From Paenibacillus thalictri (lineage in GTDB: Bacteria > Bacillota > Bacilli > Paenibacillales > NBRC-103111): DNA of 64,000 bases. Where the stretch lies: contig NZ_SIRE01000007.1 in NCBI RefSeq assembly GCF_004307995.1, positions 124,001 through 188,000 of the forward strand, given 5' to 3'. Position numbers and translations under genes: made by a program. The notes beneath the pieces were generated by a model. It did not search any database and was not told where the DNA came from. It was given only the letters and a program-made list of their open reading frames with translations. Below are positions 16,997-27,812 of this stretch, one piece after another; position 1 is the stretch's first letter, and each line of letters begins with the position of its first letter.

Positions 16997-18505
16997 ATGA
17001 AACGAATGATTATTATTTTGGCGTCACTATTGGCATTTCCCGCGACAATACCGGGTAATGAGGCAGCTGCGGTCTCCGCTCACCGGATAGAAGTGTCGCT
17101 TCCTTCTTTTCCCGTATTTTTAAATCATACTCCGGTCGATAATCTTCACAGCCAGTACCCTTTAATCGTATACAAAGACATTACCTATTTTCCGATGACG
17201 TGGGACTACTCGCGGGCGCTTGGCCTCACGACCTCATTTGACAGCCGATCCGGTTTTTCAATCGATAAAGGGAATGCGCCTAAAGCTTTGACGCAAACGC
17301 TGATCCCCGAAGCCAATACATTTTCGGCTGCGGAAGCGGTGCTGCCCGATTATGCCATTCAGGCGGGAGGGGAGCGGATCGATAACGCGTCCGAACCTTA
17401 TCCGGTGCTGTCGTTCCGCAATATTACCTATTTTCCGATGACATGGAGATTTACCCATGATGTGTTCGGGTGGGACACCTCATGGGATAATCAAAGCGGC
17501 TATCGCATCGACACGGCCGCATCATCGGACAGCGCGCGGCCCGTTTCCGAAAATGACAACTTTAATTTGAACAATGGCGGACAAATGGCGGAAGCTGGAG
17601 AATGGATCTATTTTAACCCGAACAGCAGCTACTTCGGCAATAACTATTTATACAAGATGAAAAAGGACGGCAGCGAAAAACAGAAGCTGACGGACGATAA
17701 CGCCGCTTCCATCAATGTGAAGGGCGAGTGGATTTATTATACCGTGATCGATAAAAGCAAAAATGAACATCAAGGCATCTTTAAGGTGCGCACGGACGGT
17801 ACCGGAAGGACCCGAATATCCGATGCTCCGGCATATAAAATAACCGTGGACGGTGACTGGATCTATTACGTAGACCAAAAGTTAACTGGACAAGGGCAAT
17901 ATTCGGTCGGCTTCTACAAGACGCTTGGAATCAAGAAGATCAGAACCGACGGCACGGAAGAAACAAACTTGTTTCAAGGGAAAACGGAAGAGCCGCTGCG
18001 AAACGCTGTGTCCGACTCCATTCATGTCCAGCAAGACTGGATTTATTTCGTGCAGCCCGGCGACTCGGAGCAGCCCGACAAATTAAGCAAGATCCGCAAG
18101 GACGGGATGCAGCTGACGCCGATGAGCGAAGGACATTTTAATTCGTTCCTAATCGTAGACGATTGGATTTATTACGGCAACGACAATCAATTGTTCAAAA
18201 TGAGTCTGCAAGGCTCCAGCAGCATCCCTCTCCGAAAATTTGACGAACCGGTCAACTTTGACACGCTCACTTATAACGACGGCTGGATTTATTACGTCAA
18301 AGGCAGGTTTGGCATCATGGGCTCTGCGTCAATCGAGAAGATTCGCATCGATGGCAGCGAACCTACCAACGTGATCGGCGGTGTACGCGCCGTAAGTCTG
18401 TTTCTCATCGGCGGCAAGCTTTATTTTGCAGGTGCGTGGGAAGGTGACGCGCCGCTCTATGAAGTGAAAGCAGACGGGCAAACGAAATTGCTCAAAGAGC
18501 AATAA
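16997..18505 (+). CDS. Secreted DUF5050-like beta-propeller protein with two copper-amine-oxidase-N-like units
   Basis: A 502-residue exported protein. Residues 1-26 form a signal peptide ending near NEAAA. Two related units follow, each with YFPMTW plus a downstream SGYRID/SGFSID (residues about 50-90 and 135-175), like stalk domains of Paenibacillus envelope proteins. From about residue 195 onward come six to seven repeats of the form WIYY..N..LYKM..DG(S/T)...L, the DUF5050 pattern expected to fold as a beta-propeller. GGAGGAG lies 9 bases before ATG 16997. Function unknown; probably binds cell-wall or extracellular ligands. It sits alone between terminators. Confidence 0.82.
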   Translation: MKRMIIILASLLAFPATIPGNEAAAVSAHRIEVSLPSFPVFLNHTPVDNLHSQYPLIVYKDITYFPMTWDYSRALGLTTSFDSRSGFSIDKGNAPKALTQTLIPEANTFSAAEAVLPDYAIQAGGERIDNASEPYPVLSFRNITYFPMTWRFTHDVFGWDTSWDNQSGYRIDTAASSDSARPVSENDNFNLNNGGQMAEAGEWIYFNPNSSYFGNNYLYKMKKDGSEKQKLTDDNAASINVKGEWIYYTVIDKSKNEHQGIFKVRTDGTGRTRISDAPAYKITVDGDWIYYVDQKLTGQGQYSVGFYKTLGIKKIRTDGTEETNLFQGKTEEPLRNAVSDSIHVQQDWIYFVQPGDSEQPDKLSKIRKDGMQLTPMSEGHFNSFLIVDDWIYYGNDNQLFKMSLQGSSSIPLRKFDEPVNFDTLTYNDGWIYYVKGRFGIMGSASIEKIRIDGSEPTNVIGGVRAVSLFLIGGKLYFAGAWEGDAPLYEVKADGQTKLLKEQ

Positions 18506-18596
18506 GCGGCAAGACGGCTGCAGCACCCAAGGGACTTGTTGCGGGCAGTTGCGGTCTGTAGCCGATCATTATCCGTTTAGAGGTAAGTTCATATTA

Positions 18597-18629
18597 GACA
18601 ACGGGGAGCCCTGGTGGCTCCCCGTTGTC
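18597..18629 (+). terminator. Strong hairpin, terminator-like
   Basis: GACAACGGGGAGCC and GGCTCCCCGTTGTC form a perfect 14-bp stem with a 5-base loop. No long T run follows, so termination is likely but not textbook. It separates the propeller gene from the next promoter. Confidence 0.65.
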
Positions 18630-18759
18630 TGCTAACGGATAGGATTCAAATATTCACATGAATTCGTATCGGGGTTTGTTTTTTCAGTGACCACATGATT
18701 TTTTTCGCCAGGTTTTTGCCGTTGCCGGATGCGCGCAAATTGATCTGCGCAAATTACGG

Positions 18760-18817
18760 TTGACAAGCGGCGGAGCTAATTTTATAGTTAAATAGGGAAG
18801 TATAAGGGAATATTTCC
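18760..18817 (+). promoter_or_regulatory. Promoter with shared 25-bp operator-like motif (copy 1)
   Basis: TTGACA at 18760-18765, spacer 17, TATAGT at 18783-18788. Five bases later a 25-bp motif (18793-18817) runs from AGGGAA to GGAATATTTCC, which holds the dyad GGAA-TAT-TTCC. It matches 20 of 25 positions with the motif at 24620-24644, which has the same distance from its own -10. Placement over the start of transcription suggests repression. Confidence 0.75.
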
Positions 18818-18865
18818 TTTAAAAAATACAGATTTACGTTTTACATAGGAGAGGAACGTCAACAG

Positions 18866-20218
18866 ATGGAAATCAGTCAACAAGTGCAGGATATGAAGGA
18901 CAAGCTTATTGCGAGAAGACGCGATTTGCACATGTATCCCGAATCGGGCTGGGTCGAATACCGCACTGCGGCGATCGTTGCCGGGCAGCTGAGTTCCCTC
19001 GGTTACGAGTTGCACATGCGGGAAGCGGCGTGCAGGCCGGAATCGCGTATGGGCGTCCCGAGTCCCGATGTGCTGCGGTTTCACGAAAACAGAGCGATTG
19101 CCGAAGGCGCCGATCCGGCATGGGTCGAGCGGATGCAAGGCGGCCATACCGCCGTCGTCGGCGTGATCCGTACCGGCAAACCGGGCCCCGTCGTCGCGCT
19201 GCGGTTTGATATCGATTCCAACGATTTGAGCGAATCGGAAGGCGAACACCACCGTCCGGCCAAAGAAGGTTTCGCTTCGCGCCACGACAACATGATGCAC
19301 GCCTGCGGGCATGACGGGCATACGTCGATTGGGCTTGGCGTGGCGGGAATTTTGGCCGCGCGCCGTGATGCGTTGTGCGGTGAAATCCGTCTTCTGTTTC
19401 AGCCGGCCGAAGAAGGCAGCCGCGGCGCAAAAGCGATGGTGGATGCCGGGTGGCTGGATGGCGTCGATTATTTCTTCGGAGGTCACATCGCTTTCAAAAG
19501 CAAGACGCTTGGCGAAATCGTCGCATCGGTCGGCGGGTTTCTCGCCACGACCAAGCTGAACGTCACGTACACCGGCAAAGCGTCGCATGCCGGCGCCGCT
19601 CCTGAGGAAGGGCGCAATGCGCTGCTTGCCGCTGCGGCCGCCGCGCTGCATTTGAACGGGATCAACCGCCACAGCGGCGGCGCGACACGGATCAACGTCG
19701 GCACGCTGGAAGCGGGCTCCGGGCGCAACATCGTCGCCGACAAGGCGATCATGAAGCTGGAAACGCGCGGCGAAACGACGGAGCTGAACGGCTACATGAA
19801 AAGCGAAGCGATTCGCATCATTGAAAACGCAGCCAACATTTTCGACGTCAGCTGCGATTGGGAGCTTGTCGGCGAAGCGCCGGGGGCCGAGAGCAGCGAG
19901 GAGCTGATCCCGCTGATCCGCGGAGCGGCGGACCAGACAAGCGGCGTCACCTCATTTGTTCCGCATATGGAACTTGGCGGGTCCGAAGATGTCGTGTACA
20001 TGATCAACCGCGTGCAGCAGCAGGGCGGCAAAGCGTCTTATCTGTTGTTTGGCTCGCCGCTTACGGACGGGCATCACGGCGTCAGCTTCGATTTTGACGA
20101 AAACGTGCTTGCCATCGGGGCGGAACTGCTGGCGAGGCTTGTGCTTGCATGCCAAGAAACGACGGAGCCGTCCAAACCTTGCGCCGTCCATGCCGCAAAG
20201 GAGGAAAGCCGCAGATGA
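18866..20218 (+). CDS. M20-family amidohydrolase (AbgA-like)
   Basis: A 450-residue M20D metallopeptidase-fold amidohydrolase, most like AbgA, which cleaves p-aminobenzoyl-glutamate, and related N-acyl-amino-acid hydrolases. Metal-site motifs are visible: HACGHDGHTSIGLGVAG (residues about 146-160), FQPAEEGSRGAKAMV (about 190), GGHIAFKS and a late LTDGHHGVSFDFDE. The dimerisation domain starts near TYTGKASHAGAAPEEG. The N-terminal 120 residues are longer than in ordinary hippurate hydrolases, matching AbgA. It is the first gene of an operon with a CapA-family protein and aspartase, suggesting release of an amino acid, perhaps aspartate or glutamate, from an acylated or peptide-linked form. Confidence 0.9.
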   Translation: MEISQQVQDMKDKLIARRRDLHMYPESGWVEYRTAAIVAGQLSSLGYELHMREAACRPESRMGVPSPDVLRFHENRAIAEGADPAWVERMQGGHTAVVGVIRTGKPGPVVALRFDIDSNDLSESEGEHHRPAKEGFASRHDNMMHACGHDGHTSIGLGVAGILAARRDALCGEIRLLFQPAEEGSRGAKAMVDAGWLDGVDYFFGGHIAFKSKTLGEIVASVGGFLATTKLNVTYTGKASHAGAAPEEGRNALLAAAAAALHLNGINRHSGGATRINVGTLEAGSGRNIVADKAIMKLETRGETTELNGYMKSEAIRIIENAANIFDVSCDWELVGEAPGAESSEELIPLIRGAADQTSGVTSFVPHMELGGSEDVVYMINRVQQQGGKASYLLFGSPLTDGHHGVSFDFDENVLAIGAELLARLVLACQETTEPSKPCAVHAAKEESRR

Positions 20219-21516
20219 ACAACGCGATGACGTTTGTCGCTACGGGAGACAGCTTTATTACCCGCAGATTGCCGGCCGAGCGGACGGAACGTTTTGCCGG
20301 CATATCGGGCCTCATTCGCCGGGCGCACTTCCGCTTTACGAATCTGGAGGTGACGGCGCACCGCTTTGAAGGAACGCCTTCGGCGCTCAGCGGCGGCACA
20401 TGGGCCGTCGCCCCGCCCGAAGTGCTGCAGGATATCGCGGATTACGGGTTTAACGCGGTGGCTTGGGCAAACAACCATACGCTGGATTACTTGTACGATG
20501 GCCTCGAAGCTACCGCCAAATATTTGGATCAATACGGATTTGTGCATGCCGGCGTGGGTCGTAATTTGGCCGAAGCCAGCGAGGTCAAATACATCGAAAC
20601 GGCTGCGGGCCGGGTCGCATTGATCGCGGCGACGTCCACCTTCCACGATTTTTGGGCGGCCGGGGAGCAGCGTCCCGATCTTGCCGGCAGACCCGGCGTG
20701 AATCCGCTGCGGTATCATGCGAACCATATCGTTTCCGCCGAGCGGCTGGAGCTGCTGAAGCAAATCGCCGATACGGTACATATTAACGCCCAGCAAAAGT
20801 TGTCCAAAAAAGAAGGTTTTGCGACCGGCGCGGAGACCGACGTATTTATGTTCGGCAAACACCGTTTTATGGCGGGTGAGCGGGAAGGGCTGGCGACAAC
20901 GCCACACGAAGGCGATATGCGCCGTATGTTGGTCCGGATTGCGGAAGCGAAGCGTCAGGCCGACTATGTGCTGGTCAGCATTCACGCGCATGAGATGGAA
21001 GCGGACGCCAAGGACAAACCGGCGGATTTCCTGAAAACGTTTGCCAGAGCGTGTATCGACGGCGGAGCGCATGCCGTGATCGGACATGGGCCGCATATTG
21101 TGCGGGGCATCGAGATTTACAAAAACCGGCCGATTTTTTACAGCCTGGGCAATTTTATTTTCCAAAACGACACGGTGACGCATCTGCCGGCGGATTTTTA
21201 CGAGAAATATGGGCTTGGCCATACGGACACGATCTCCGATGCGCTGGACAAGCGCAGCGGCAATGAAACGAGGGGGCTGGGCACCGATCCGAAGGTGTGG
21301 TCGTCGATTGTGCCTTTTTGGACGATGGAAGACGGCGAGCTGAAAGAACTGGCGCTTTACCCGATCGAGATGGGCTTTGGCCAGTCGCGCTACAGCAGAG
21401 GTTGGCCGGCGCTGACCCCCGACACCGGCGTTTTGCAAACGCTGCAGATGTTGTCCGCTCCATTCGGGACCCGAATCGAAATCGCGGGTCATATCGGTAA
21501 AGTCATCATCTCTTAA
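20215..21516 (+). CDS. CapA-family protein (PgsA-like metallophosphatase fold)
   Basis: A 433-residue CapA/PgsA-family protein. Seen: TFVATGDSFITRRL at the start, WANNHTLDYLYDGLEAT with the conserved NNH-x3-D, SIHAHEMEAD, and AVIGHGPHIVRGIEIYKNRP followed by YSLGNFIFQND. These are the calcineurin-like metal-site motifs of the family. Unlike the capsule protein PgsA it has no N-terminal membrane anchor or signal peptide, so it should be cytoplasmic. The ATGA overlap with the amidohydrolase stop fixes the start, and AAAGGAGG lies upstream. Cytoplasmic CapA homologues have no settled activity; with an amidohydrolase and aspartase next to it, a role in breaking down an amide-linked acidic amino-acid compound is possible. 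Confidence 0.87.
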   Translation: MNNAMTFVATGDSFITRRLPAERTERFAGISGLIRRAHFRFTNLEVTAHRFEGTPSALSGGTWAVAPPEVLQDIADYGFNAVAWANNHTLDYLYDGLEATAKYLDQYGFVHAGVGRNLAEASEVKYIETAAGRVALIAATSTFHDFWAAGEQRPDLAGRPGVNPLRYHANHIVSAERLELLKQIADTVHINAQQKLSKKEGFATGAETDVFMFGKHRFMAGEREGLATTPHEGDMRRMLVRIAEAKRQADYVLVSIHAHEMEADAKDKPADFLKTFARACIDGGAHAVIGHGPHIVRGIEIYKNRPIFYSLGNFIFQNDTVTHLPADFYEKYGLGHTDTISDALDKRSGNETRGLGTDPKVWSSIVPFWTMEDGELKELALYPIEMGFGQSRYSRGWPALTPDTGVLQTLQMLSAPFGTRIEIAGHIGKVIIS

Positions 21517-21535
21517 CATAAGGCGGCGATAGGCG

Positions 21536-22966
<1,431 letters not shown>

Positions 22967-23154
22967 GGTGCGGGCTCCCAATGCCGGGCGGGCGATCGCG
23001 ACAGTCGCGCGAACCGAAATCCGCAGGATATCACACGATTCTGTCGGACCCGAAACTCGGCTGATTTGCCCGATCCGAAGTTTGCCGACCGAGCCGACAA
23101 TCAGGTGACTCGAACCCGGGCGATCCCGCCCGCTGCGGTTCCCCGCCCCGCCGC

Positions 23155-24474
23155 TTACTGTACGGGCTTGATACGGTATATTTTGCGCGGCCGCCCGCGG
23201 TTCGTGGGCGCTTCTTCGCCGATCAGCTCGACGAGGCCATGCTCCTCAAGGTCGGTCAGAATACGGCGGGCGTTGCGTTTGGTCATGCTTAACGTTTCGG
23301 CAATCAGCGAAGCACTGATCGAATCTTGGCCGACATTTTTTTGCACGGACAGCAGCTTGTTGTAGGTCGTGACCGTCACGCCGGCTTTTTTCAGCAAATC
23401 GCGGAACTGCATGTCCTCCGTCCGGTAATGGAAATTAATGCTTTTGTCCTGCTGCAATGGACCTTCGATTTCCCCCGTGTCCTTCACAAGCACGGCGCTG
23501 AAATTGCCGCCCGATCTGGCATGCTGCAGGGCAAGCTGGGCGTTGCGCTCCGCTGCCAGCACGGTGACGCCAAAACCGATGCCGATATTTGTTTTTAAAT
23601 CGGTGATCAGGGCAAGCTTCTCCAGCAGCACGGTTGGATGCGCCGTCGAATCCGCCGCCTCGAACGCGCCGCGTGTCGTAAAGACAAGGAACTTGCCGTT
23701 GCCCAGCGCGATGAACGAACCGGAGAGCGCCTCCACATGGCCGATTATAATTTCTTGAAATTGCAGATCGAGCCGCCGTATATCGTACGCACTTTTATTT
23801 TGACCGATCAGCTTCTCCGGTTCGTCGATGTGGATCAGCATGACAGCGATTTGCGATTTTTTGAAATGGATTGTTTCGCCTTCGTTGCTGGCCAAATTCA
23901 GCATCGTGCGGATCGTCATTCGGTTCGGCTGAATCCGGTATACGGGTACGCCCCGCGCCTTCAGCTTTTCGTATACGCCGCTCAGGCAGGTGGCGATAGC
24001 GTCGACCTTGCCTTCGGCGATCAGCTTGAGGTGAAATTCCAGCACTTCTTCTTCGGGCTTAAAGCCAGTATAGGAGAGCAGGTGGAGCGGATCGCAAACA
24101 AGACCGAGTTCGGTGCACGTTTCGTTAAAATGATCCGGGAGAATCGTATCGAAGCTGGTGCGCCCCAAAGCCAAGCGGTCGCGGTAAACGATCTCCAGCA
24201 GCACCTTGGTTAGACTGGAGCCGTTGAGCTGCGGATACAGCGCTTTTTGCTTGATTTGCCGCTCTTGGGCGATGGCGTAAGGGGCTTGGCCGGAAAATAC
24301 CCAAATATCGATATTGCTTTCTTCCCGCACGACGATGTCGCTCGTTTCGCTCATCGTGTTGTATATAAACGGGATGACAGTCAGCTGGTTTTGGAATTCC
24401 TTGCCGATTTCAAGGATTAGTTCGATGGAGTCTTTAGGTCCTACGGCTCCGACTCTTGCTTTCATACGTGACAA
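23155..24474 (-). CDS. Unnamed transcriptional regulator: sensor, cyclase-fold-like and winged-helix domains
   Basis: A 439-residue protein. Residues 1-195 resemble a two-lobed small-molecule sensor (VGAVGPKDSIELILEIGKEF; CDPLHLLSYTGFKPEEEVLE). Residues 205-335 look like a degenerate GGDEF or GTP-cyclohydrolase-III-type fold (VMLIHIDEPEKLIGQNKSAY; IGIGFGVTVLAAERNAQLAL) without catalytic GGDEF residues. Residues 360-437 are a winged helix (ISASLIAETLSMTKRNARRI, then GLVELIG and RGRPRKIYRIK). I cannot give it a named family. It is convergent with aspA and divergent from the M20 dipeptidase, and the two operons carry a common operator-like motif, so it is the obvious candidate regulator. Confidence 0.75.
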   Translation of the reverse strand: MSRMKARVGAVGPKDSIELILEIGKEFQNQLTVIPFIYNTMSETSDIVVREESNIDIWVFSGQAPYAIAQERQIKQKALYPQLNGSSLTKVLLEIVYRDRLALGRTSFDTILPDHFNETCTELGLVCDPLHLLSYTGFKPEEEVLEFHLKLIAEGKVDAIATCLSGVYEKLKARGVPVYRIQPNRMTIRTMLNLASNEGETIHFKKSQIAVMLIHIDEPEKLIGQNKSAYDIRRLDLQFQEIIIGHVEALSGSFIALGNGKFLVFTTRGAFEAADSTAHPTVLLEKLALITDLKTNIGIGFGVTVLAAERNAQLALQHARSGGNFSAVLVKDTGEIEGPLQQDKSINFHYRTEDMQFRDLLKKAGVTVTTYNKLLSVQKNVGQDSISASLIAETLSMTKRNARRILTDLEEHGLVELIGEEAPTNRGRPRKIYRIKPVQ

Positions 24475-24584
24475 GTTCCTTTCAGTAGCGATATGGGTAA
24501 ACGGCGGATCGACCTTCGGTAATATATTCTACCGACTGCTGGAAAATCCTGCTGTTGTAATGTGAAGTTACGTCACATTGTTTA

Positions 24585-24644
24585 TTGACACTATCATAAC
24601 ACATGTTTTATATTTAATTAAGGGAACAATTAAGGAATATTTCC
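24585..24644 (+). promoter_or_regulatory. Promoter with shared 25-bp operator-like motif (copy 2)
   Basis: TTGACA at 24585-24590, spacer 18, TATATT at 24609-24614. The 25-bp motif (24620-24644) starts six bases later and ends in GGAATATTTCC. See the matching site at 18793-18817. Confidence 0.75.
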
Positions 24645-24663
24645 ACAAAATGAGGTGGCTTTT

Positions 24664-26028
24664 GTGAAAGACGTGTTTGAATATGTCGAGCGGAACCGCG
24701 AGAAGTACATCCGGTGGCTGCAGGACATTTGCCGCCAACCGAGCGTCGCTGCGCAAAATCGCGGCATGACGGAAGCGGCGAACATGGTGGAAGCGCTGAT
24801 CCGCGAGCTTGGGGGCGAAGCGAGACAGGTGGAAACGTCCGGCTTTCCGGTCGTTTACGGAGAGTTTCAAGGCGATAAAAAGACCACGCTTTCATTTTAC
24901 AATCACTATGATGTTCAGCCGGAAGACCCTGTCGAATTATGGAAGTCGCCGCCTTTCGGCGCCGAAATTCATGACGGCCGAATGTATGCCAGAGGGGTCG
25001 CTGACAACAAGGGCAACCTGATCGCCCGCCTGGCGGCGGTTGACGCTTATATGGCGGTCAGAGGCGAGCTTCCGCTGAAGATCAAGTTTCTCGTGGAAGG
25101 CGAAGAGGAGATCGGCAGTCTCCACCTGCGGGAATTTGTGGATCACAATAGAGAGCTGGTGGAAGCGGACGGGTGCATATGGGAGTTCGGCTACAAGGAC
25201 GCGGACGGACGGCTGCAAGCGAGCTTTGGGGTCAAAGGCATGTGTTACGTCGAACTTGTATGCCGGGGGGCCAACACCGACATGCACTCCTCCAACGCGG
25301 CGGTCATCGAGAATCCGGCCTGGCGTTTGATCTGGGCGCTCAATACGATGAAGTCGCCGGATGAAAAGGTGCTGATCAACGGATTTTACGACAAGGTCGC
25401 ACCGCTAACGGAAGCCGATCGCGAAGCGCTTGCGGGCATGGACTACGACGAGGAAAAAACGCTGAAGAAGTTTGGCCTCGATTCCTTTGTGCTTGGTTTG
25501 TCCGGCATGCCTCTTAAGGAGAAGCTGATTTACCAGCCGACCTGCACGGTCTGCGGATTCAAGTCGGGTTACATCGGCGAAGGCAAAAAGACGGTGTTGC
25601 CGTCCGAAGCCAGCGTGAAGATCGACTGCCGTCTCGTGCCGGACCAAGATCCGCATGAAATTTGCGCGCTGATCCGCCGGCATCTGGATGAATATGGCTT
25701 TTCCGACATCGAGATCATCCAACATACGATGACGTATCCGGCGCGCACGCCGCTCGACAGCCCGTTGTCCCGTGCGGTGCTCAAGACGGCCGCGGACATA
25801 TACGGCGCCGCGCCGACCGTCAAGCCGATGTCTCCGGCTACGGGACCGATGTTTGTGTTGTGCCAGCGGCTTGGCATCCCTTCGGTATCCGTCGGGGTCG
25901 GGCATTTTGCTTCGAACAACCACGCTCCCAACGAAAACATTTTTATCGACGACTACATTGCGGGCATTAAGCACATCGCGGCTATTATCGAGGATTTTCC
26001 GCAACGGATGAATGAAACGGCGATCTAA
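24664..26028 (+). CDS. M20-family dipeptidase
   Basis: A 454-residue M20 metallopeptidase of the dipeptidase/ArgE-DapE type. Metal-site motifs: TLSFYNHYDVQPEDPVELW (His and Asp around residues 80-90), MYARGVADNKGNLIARL, the catalytic pair in KFLVEGEEEIGSLHL, and a late SVGVGHFASNNHAPNENIFI supplying the last His. A lid domain lies between. GAGGTGG precedes GTG 24664; another GTG three codons earlier is less well placed. It leads the operon that continues with the dipeptide ABC transporter, so it probably hydrolyses imported dipeptides. Confidence 0.92.
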   Translation: MKDVFEYVERNREKYIRWLQDICRQPSVAAQNRGMTEAANMVEALIRELGGEARQVETSGFPVVYGEFQGDKKTTLSFYNHYDVQPEDPVELWKSPPFGAEIHDGRMYARGVADNKGNLIARLAAVDAYMAVRGELPLKIKFLVEGEEEIGSLHLREFVDHNRELVEADGCIWEFGYKDADGRLQASFGVKGMCYVELVCRGANTDMHSSNAAVIENPAWRLIWALNTMKSPDEKVLINGFYDKVAPLTEADREALAGMDYDEEKTLKKFGLDSFVLGLSGMPLKEKLIYQPTCTVCGFKSGYIGEGKKTVLPSEASVKIDCRLVPDQDPHEICALIRRHLDEYGFSDIEIIQHTMTYPARTPLDSPLSRAVLKTAADIYGAAPTVKPMSPATGPMFVLCQRLGIPSVSVGVGHFASNNHAPNENIFIDDYIAGIKHIAAIIEDFPQRMNETAI

Positions 26029-26050
26029 AAAAGGATGCAAAACAAGATGC

Positions 26051-26121
26051 CGGAAGCGGCGCAACCATCCCTTACGGAATGGAACGGCCTGCCCACTCAT
26101 TTGTTTAATGCATATACATGA
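26051..26121 (+). repeat. Half copy of palindromic element family B
   Basis: Runs from GGAAGCGGCGCAACCATCCC to TTTGTTTAATGCATATACA and matches the right arm of the element at 14935-15141, including GGAATGGAACGG and CATTTGTT. Only one arm is present; the left arm would fall inside the upstream gene. It lies 34 bases before the substrate-binding-protein gene. Confidence 0.6.
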
Positions 26122-26154
26122 TCACGCAACCAATAACAAGGGGGAAATTAGCAA

Positions 26155-27696
26155 ATGAAGCGAATTTTATCGACCGGTTTGGCAGTTGTCATCGCTTTAT
26201 CGACGGTGCTGGCAGGCTGCGGCAAGCCGGATGCGGCGGCAGATTCGAACGCTGGAGCAGGAGCGGCAAAAGGCGGGGAGAAAGTGCTGACCATCGCCAG
26301 AAGCAGCGACATCATCGGTTTTGACGTACATAATCACGGTTTTACGAGCACGGAGTCGGTTCACGTCAATATGTTTAACTATTTGGTGAAAAAAAGCGCC
26401 GACGGCAAATTTATGCCAGACCTCGCCTTATCTTGGGAAACGGTCAATCCGACCACGTGGAGATTCAAGCTGCGCGACAACGTGAAATTTCATAACGGCG
26501 ATCCGTTTACGGCCGCTGACGTGAAGTATTCGCTGGAACGTGTGGCCAAAGACCCGAAGCTGGTTGAAAACGGCAACTACAAGCAAATTAAAGAAGTTAA
26601 AGTCGTTGACGACCACACAGTGGACGTTATTACGACCGATACCGAGCCGGTGCTGCTTTCCCGTCTCTCCCGCCTTGGTTCGAGCATGCTGCCGTCGAAA
26701 TATATTCAAGAAAAAGGCTTTGACGAGTTTCTGAAAAACCCGATCGGCACTGGTCCCTACAAGTTTTCCCAATGGGTGCGCGACGACCGCGTAGTGTTGG
26801 TGAAAAGCGACGGCTACTGGGGCGATAAGCCGAAATGGGACAAGCTGGTGTTCCGCTCCATTCCCGAGGAAGCGACCCGCGTATCCGAACTGCTGACCGG
26901 CGGCGTCGACATCGCCGTGCAAATTCCGCCGACCGACATGAAACGTGTGAACGACAACAAAGCGACGCAATCGATGACCGGTCCGACCACAAGGGTCATG
27001 ATGTTGGCATTACGCACGACCGCCGGCCCAACCGCCGACGCGAAGGTACGCGAAGCGATCGACCTGGCGATCGACAAAAAAGCGCTGATCGACAACCTGT
27101 TCGAAGGCGAAGGCACACAGACGATGACGCCGATCATTCCGGGCGTATTCGGGGCCAAGCCGGATCTTTACGGCAAATCGCAATTTGATCCGGAGCGAGC
27201 CAAGCAACTGTTGAAGGAAGCCGGTTATGACAAAGGGCTGACGATCAACTTTATGGGTTCTGTCGGCAAAACGCTGAAGGACAAGGAAACGTCGGAACTG
27301 ATTGCCGCGATGCTGGGCGAAGTTGGCATCAAGGTCAATCTGGAAATTTTGGAAACAAGCAAGTTTAACGAAAAACGCAATGCCGGCAATTACGGCGACA
27401 TGTTCCTTGTCGCATACGCCAACTCGATGTTTGACGCCGCGCTGCTGTACAAACGCCTGACTCCGGATACCGGCTACAATAAACCCGAAGTGCTCAATTT
27501 GCTTAACACAGCCGAGAAAAACATGAACCCGCAGGAGCGGGAGAAGCAATTCCAGCAAGTGCAGGACATTTTGGCCAAAGACCATCCGCAAATCAACCTG
27601 ATGCAGCTCGTCGCCAACTACGGCGTGAATAAACGTTTGAACTTTACGCCGCGAATTGACGAAATCACCTATGCCGATGAAATTACGCTGAAGTAA
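26155..27696 (+). CDS. Peptide ABC transporter substrate-binding lipoprotein (SBP_bac_5 family)
   Basis: A 513-residue family-5 solute-binding protein (DppA/OppA type). The signal peptide ends in lipobox L-A-G-C with the lipidated Cys at residue 22. The family signature lies near residues 90-115 (WRFKLRDNVKFHNGDPFTAA, DVKYSLER). It is anchored outside the membrane and delivers di- or oligopeptides to the permeases encoded next. GGGGGAAA precedes the ATG. A hairpin follows the stop, a common way to keep binding-protein mRNA more abundant than permease mRNA. Confidence 0.95.
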   Translation: MKRILSTGLAVVIALSTVLAGCGKPDAAADSNAGAGAAKGGEKVLTIARSSDIIGFDVHNHGFTSTESVHVNMFNYLVKKSADGKFMPDLALSWETVNPTTWRFKLRDNVKFHNGDPFTAADVKYSLERVAKDPKLVENGNYKQIKEVKVVDDHTVDVITTDTEPVLLSRLSRLGSSMLPSKYIQEKGFDEFLKNPIGTGPYKFSQWVRDDRVVLVKSDGYWGDKPKWDKLVFRSIPEEATRVSELLTGGVDIAVQIPPTDMKRVNDNKATQSMTGPTTRVMMLALRTTAGPTADAKVREAIDLAIDKKALIDNLFEGEGTQTMTPIIPGVFGAKPDLYGKSQFDPERAKQLLKEAGYDKGLTINFMGSVGKTLKDKETSELIAAMLGEVGIKVNLEILETSKFNEKRNAGNYGDMFLVAYANSMFDAALLYKRLTPDTGYNKPEVLNLLNTAEKNMNPQEREKQFQQVQDILAKDHPQINLMQLVANYGVNKRLNFTPRIDEITYADEITLK

Positions 27697-27711
27697 TTGT
27701 ATAACCAGCAT

Positions 27712-27737
27712 GAGGGGTCTCCGCAGCGGGACCCCTC
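27712..27737 (+). other. Intra-operon hairpin after binding-protein gene
   Basis: GAGGGGTC pairs with GACCCCTC around a 10-base loop. No T run follows, so it more likely stabilises the upstream mRNA or partly attenuates than fully terminates. Confidence 0.55.
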
Positions 27738-27812
27738 GCTTATGGCGGTGGAAACCATCATCACTACAGCTTCCAGTTTATTTATTCCAACCTTGCATTG
27801 GGAGGTACCCCA

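Noticed and set aside
20074-21519. 481-codon open frame on the minus strand
   Set aside because: It mirrors the CapA-family gene, lacks a ribosome site and is Arg/His-rich in the way antisense frames of GC-rich genes are. The plus-strand frame has clear family motifs.
24561-24577. CRP/FNR-like dyad TGTGA-N7-TCACA upstream of the dipeptidase
   Set aside because: The spacing is one base longer than CRP sites (N6), and Bacillota of this type seldom use CRP; no CRP-family regulator is in the window. It is left as an unexplained dyad.
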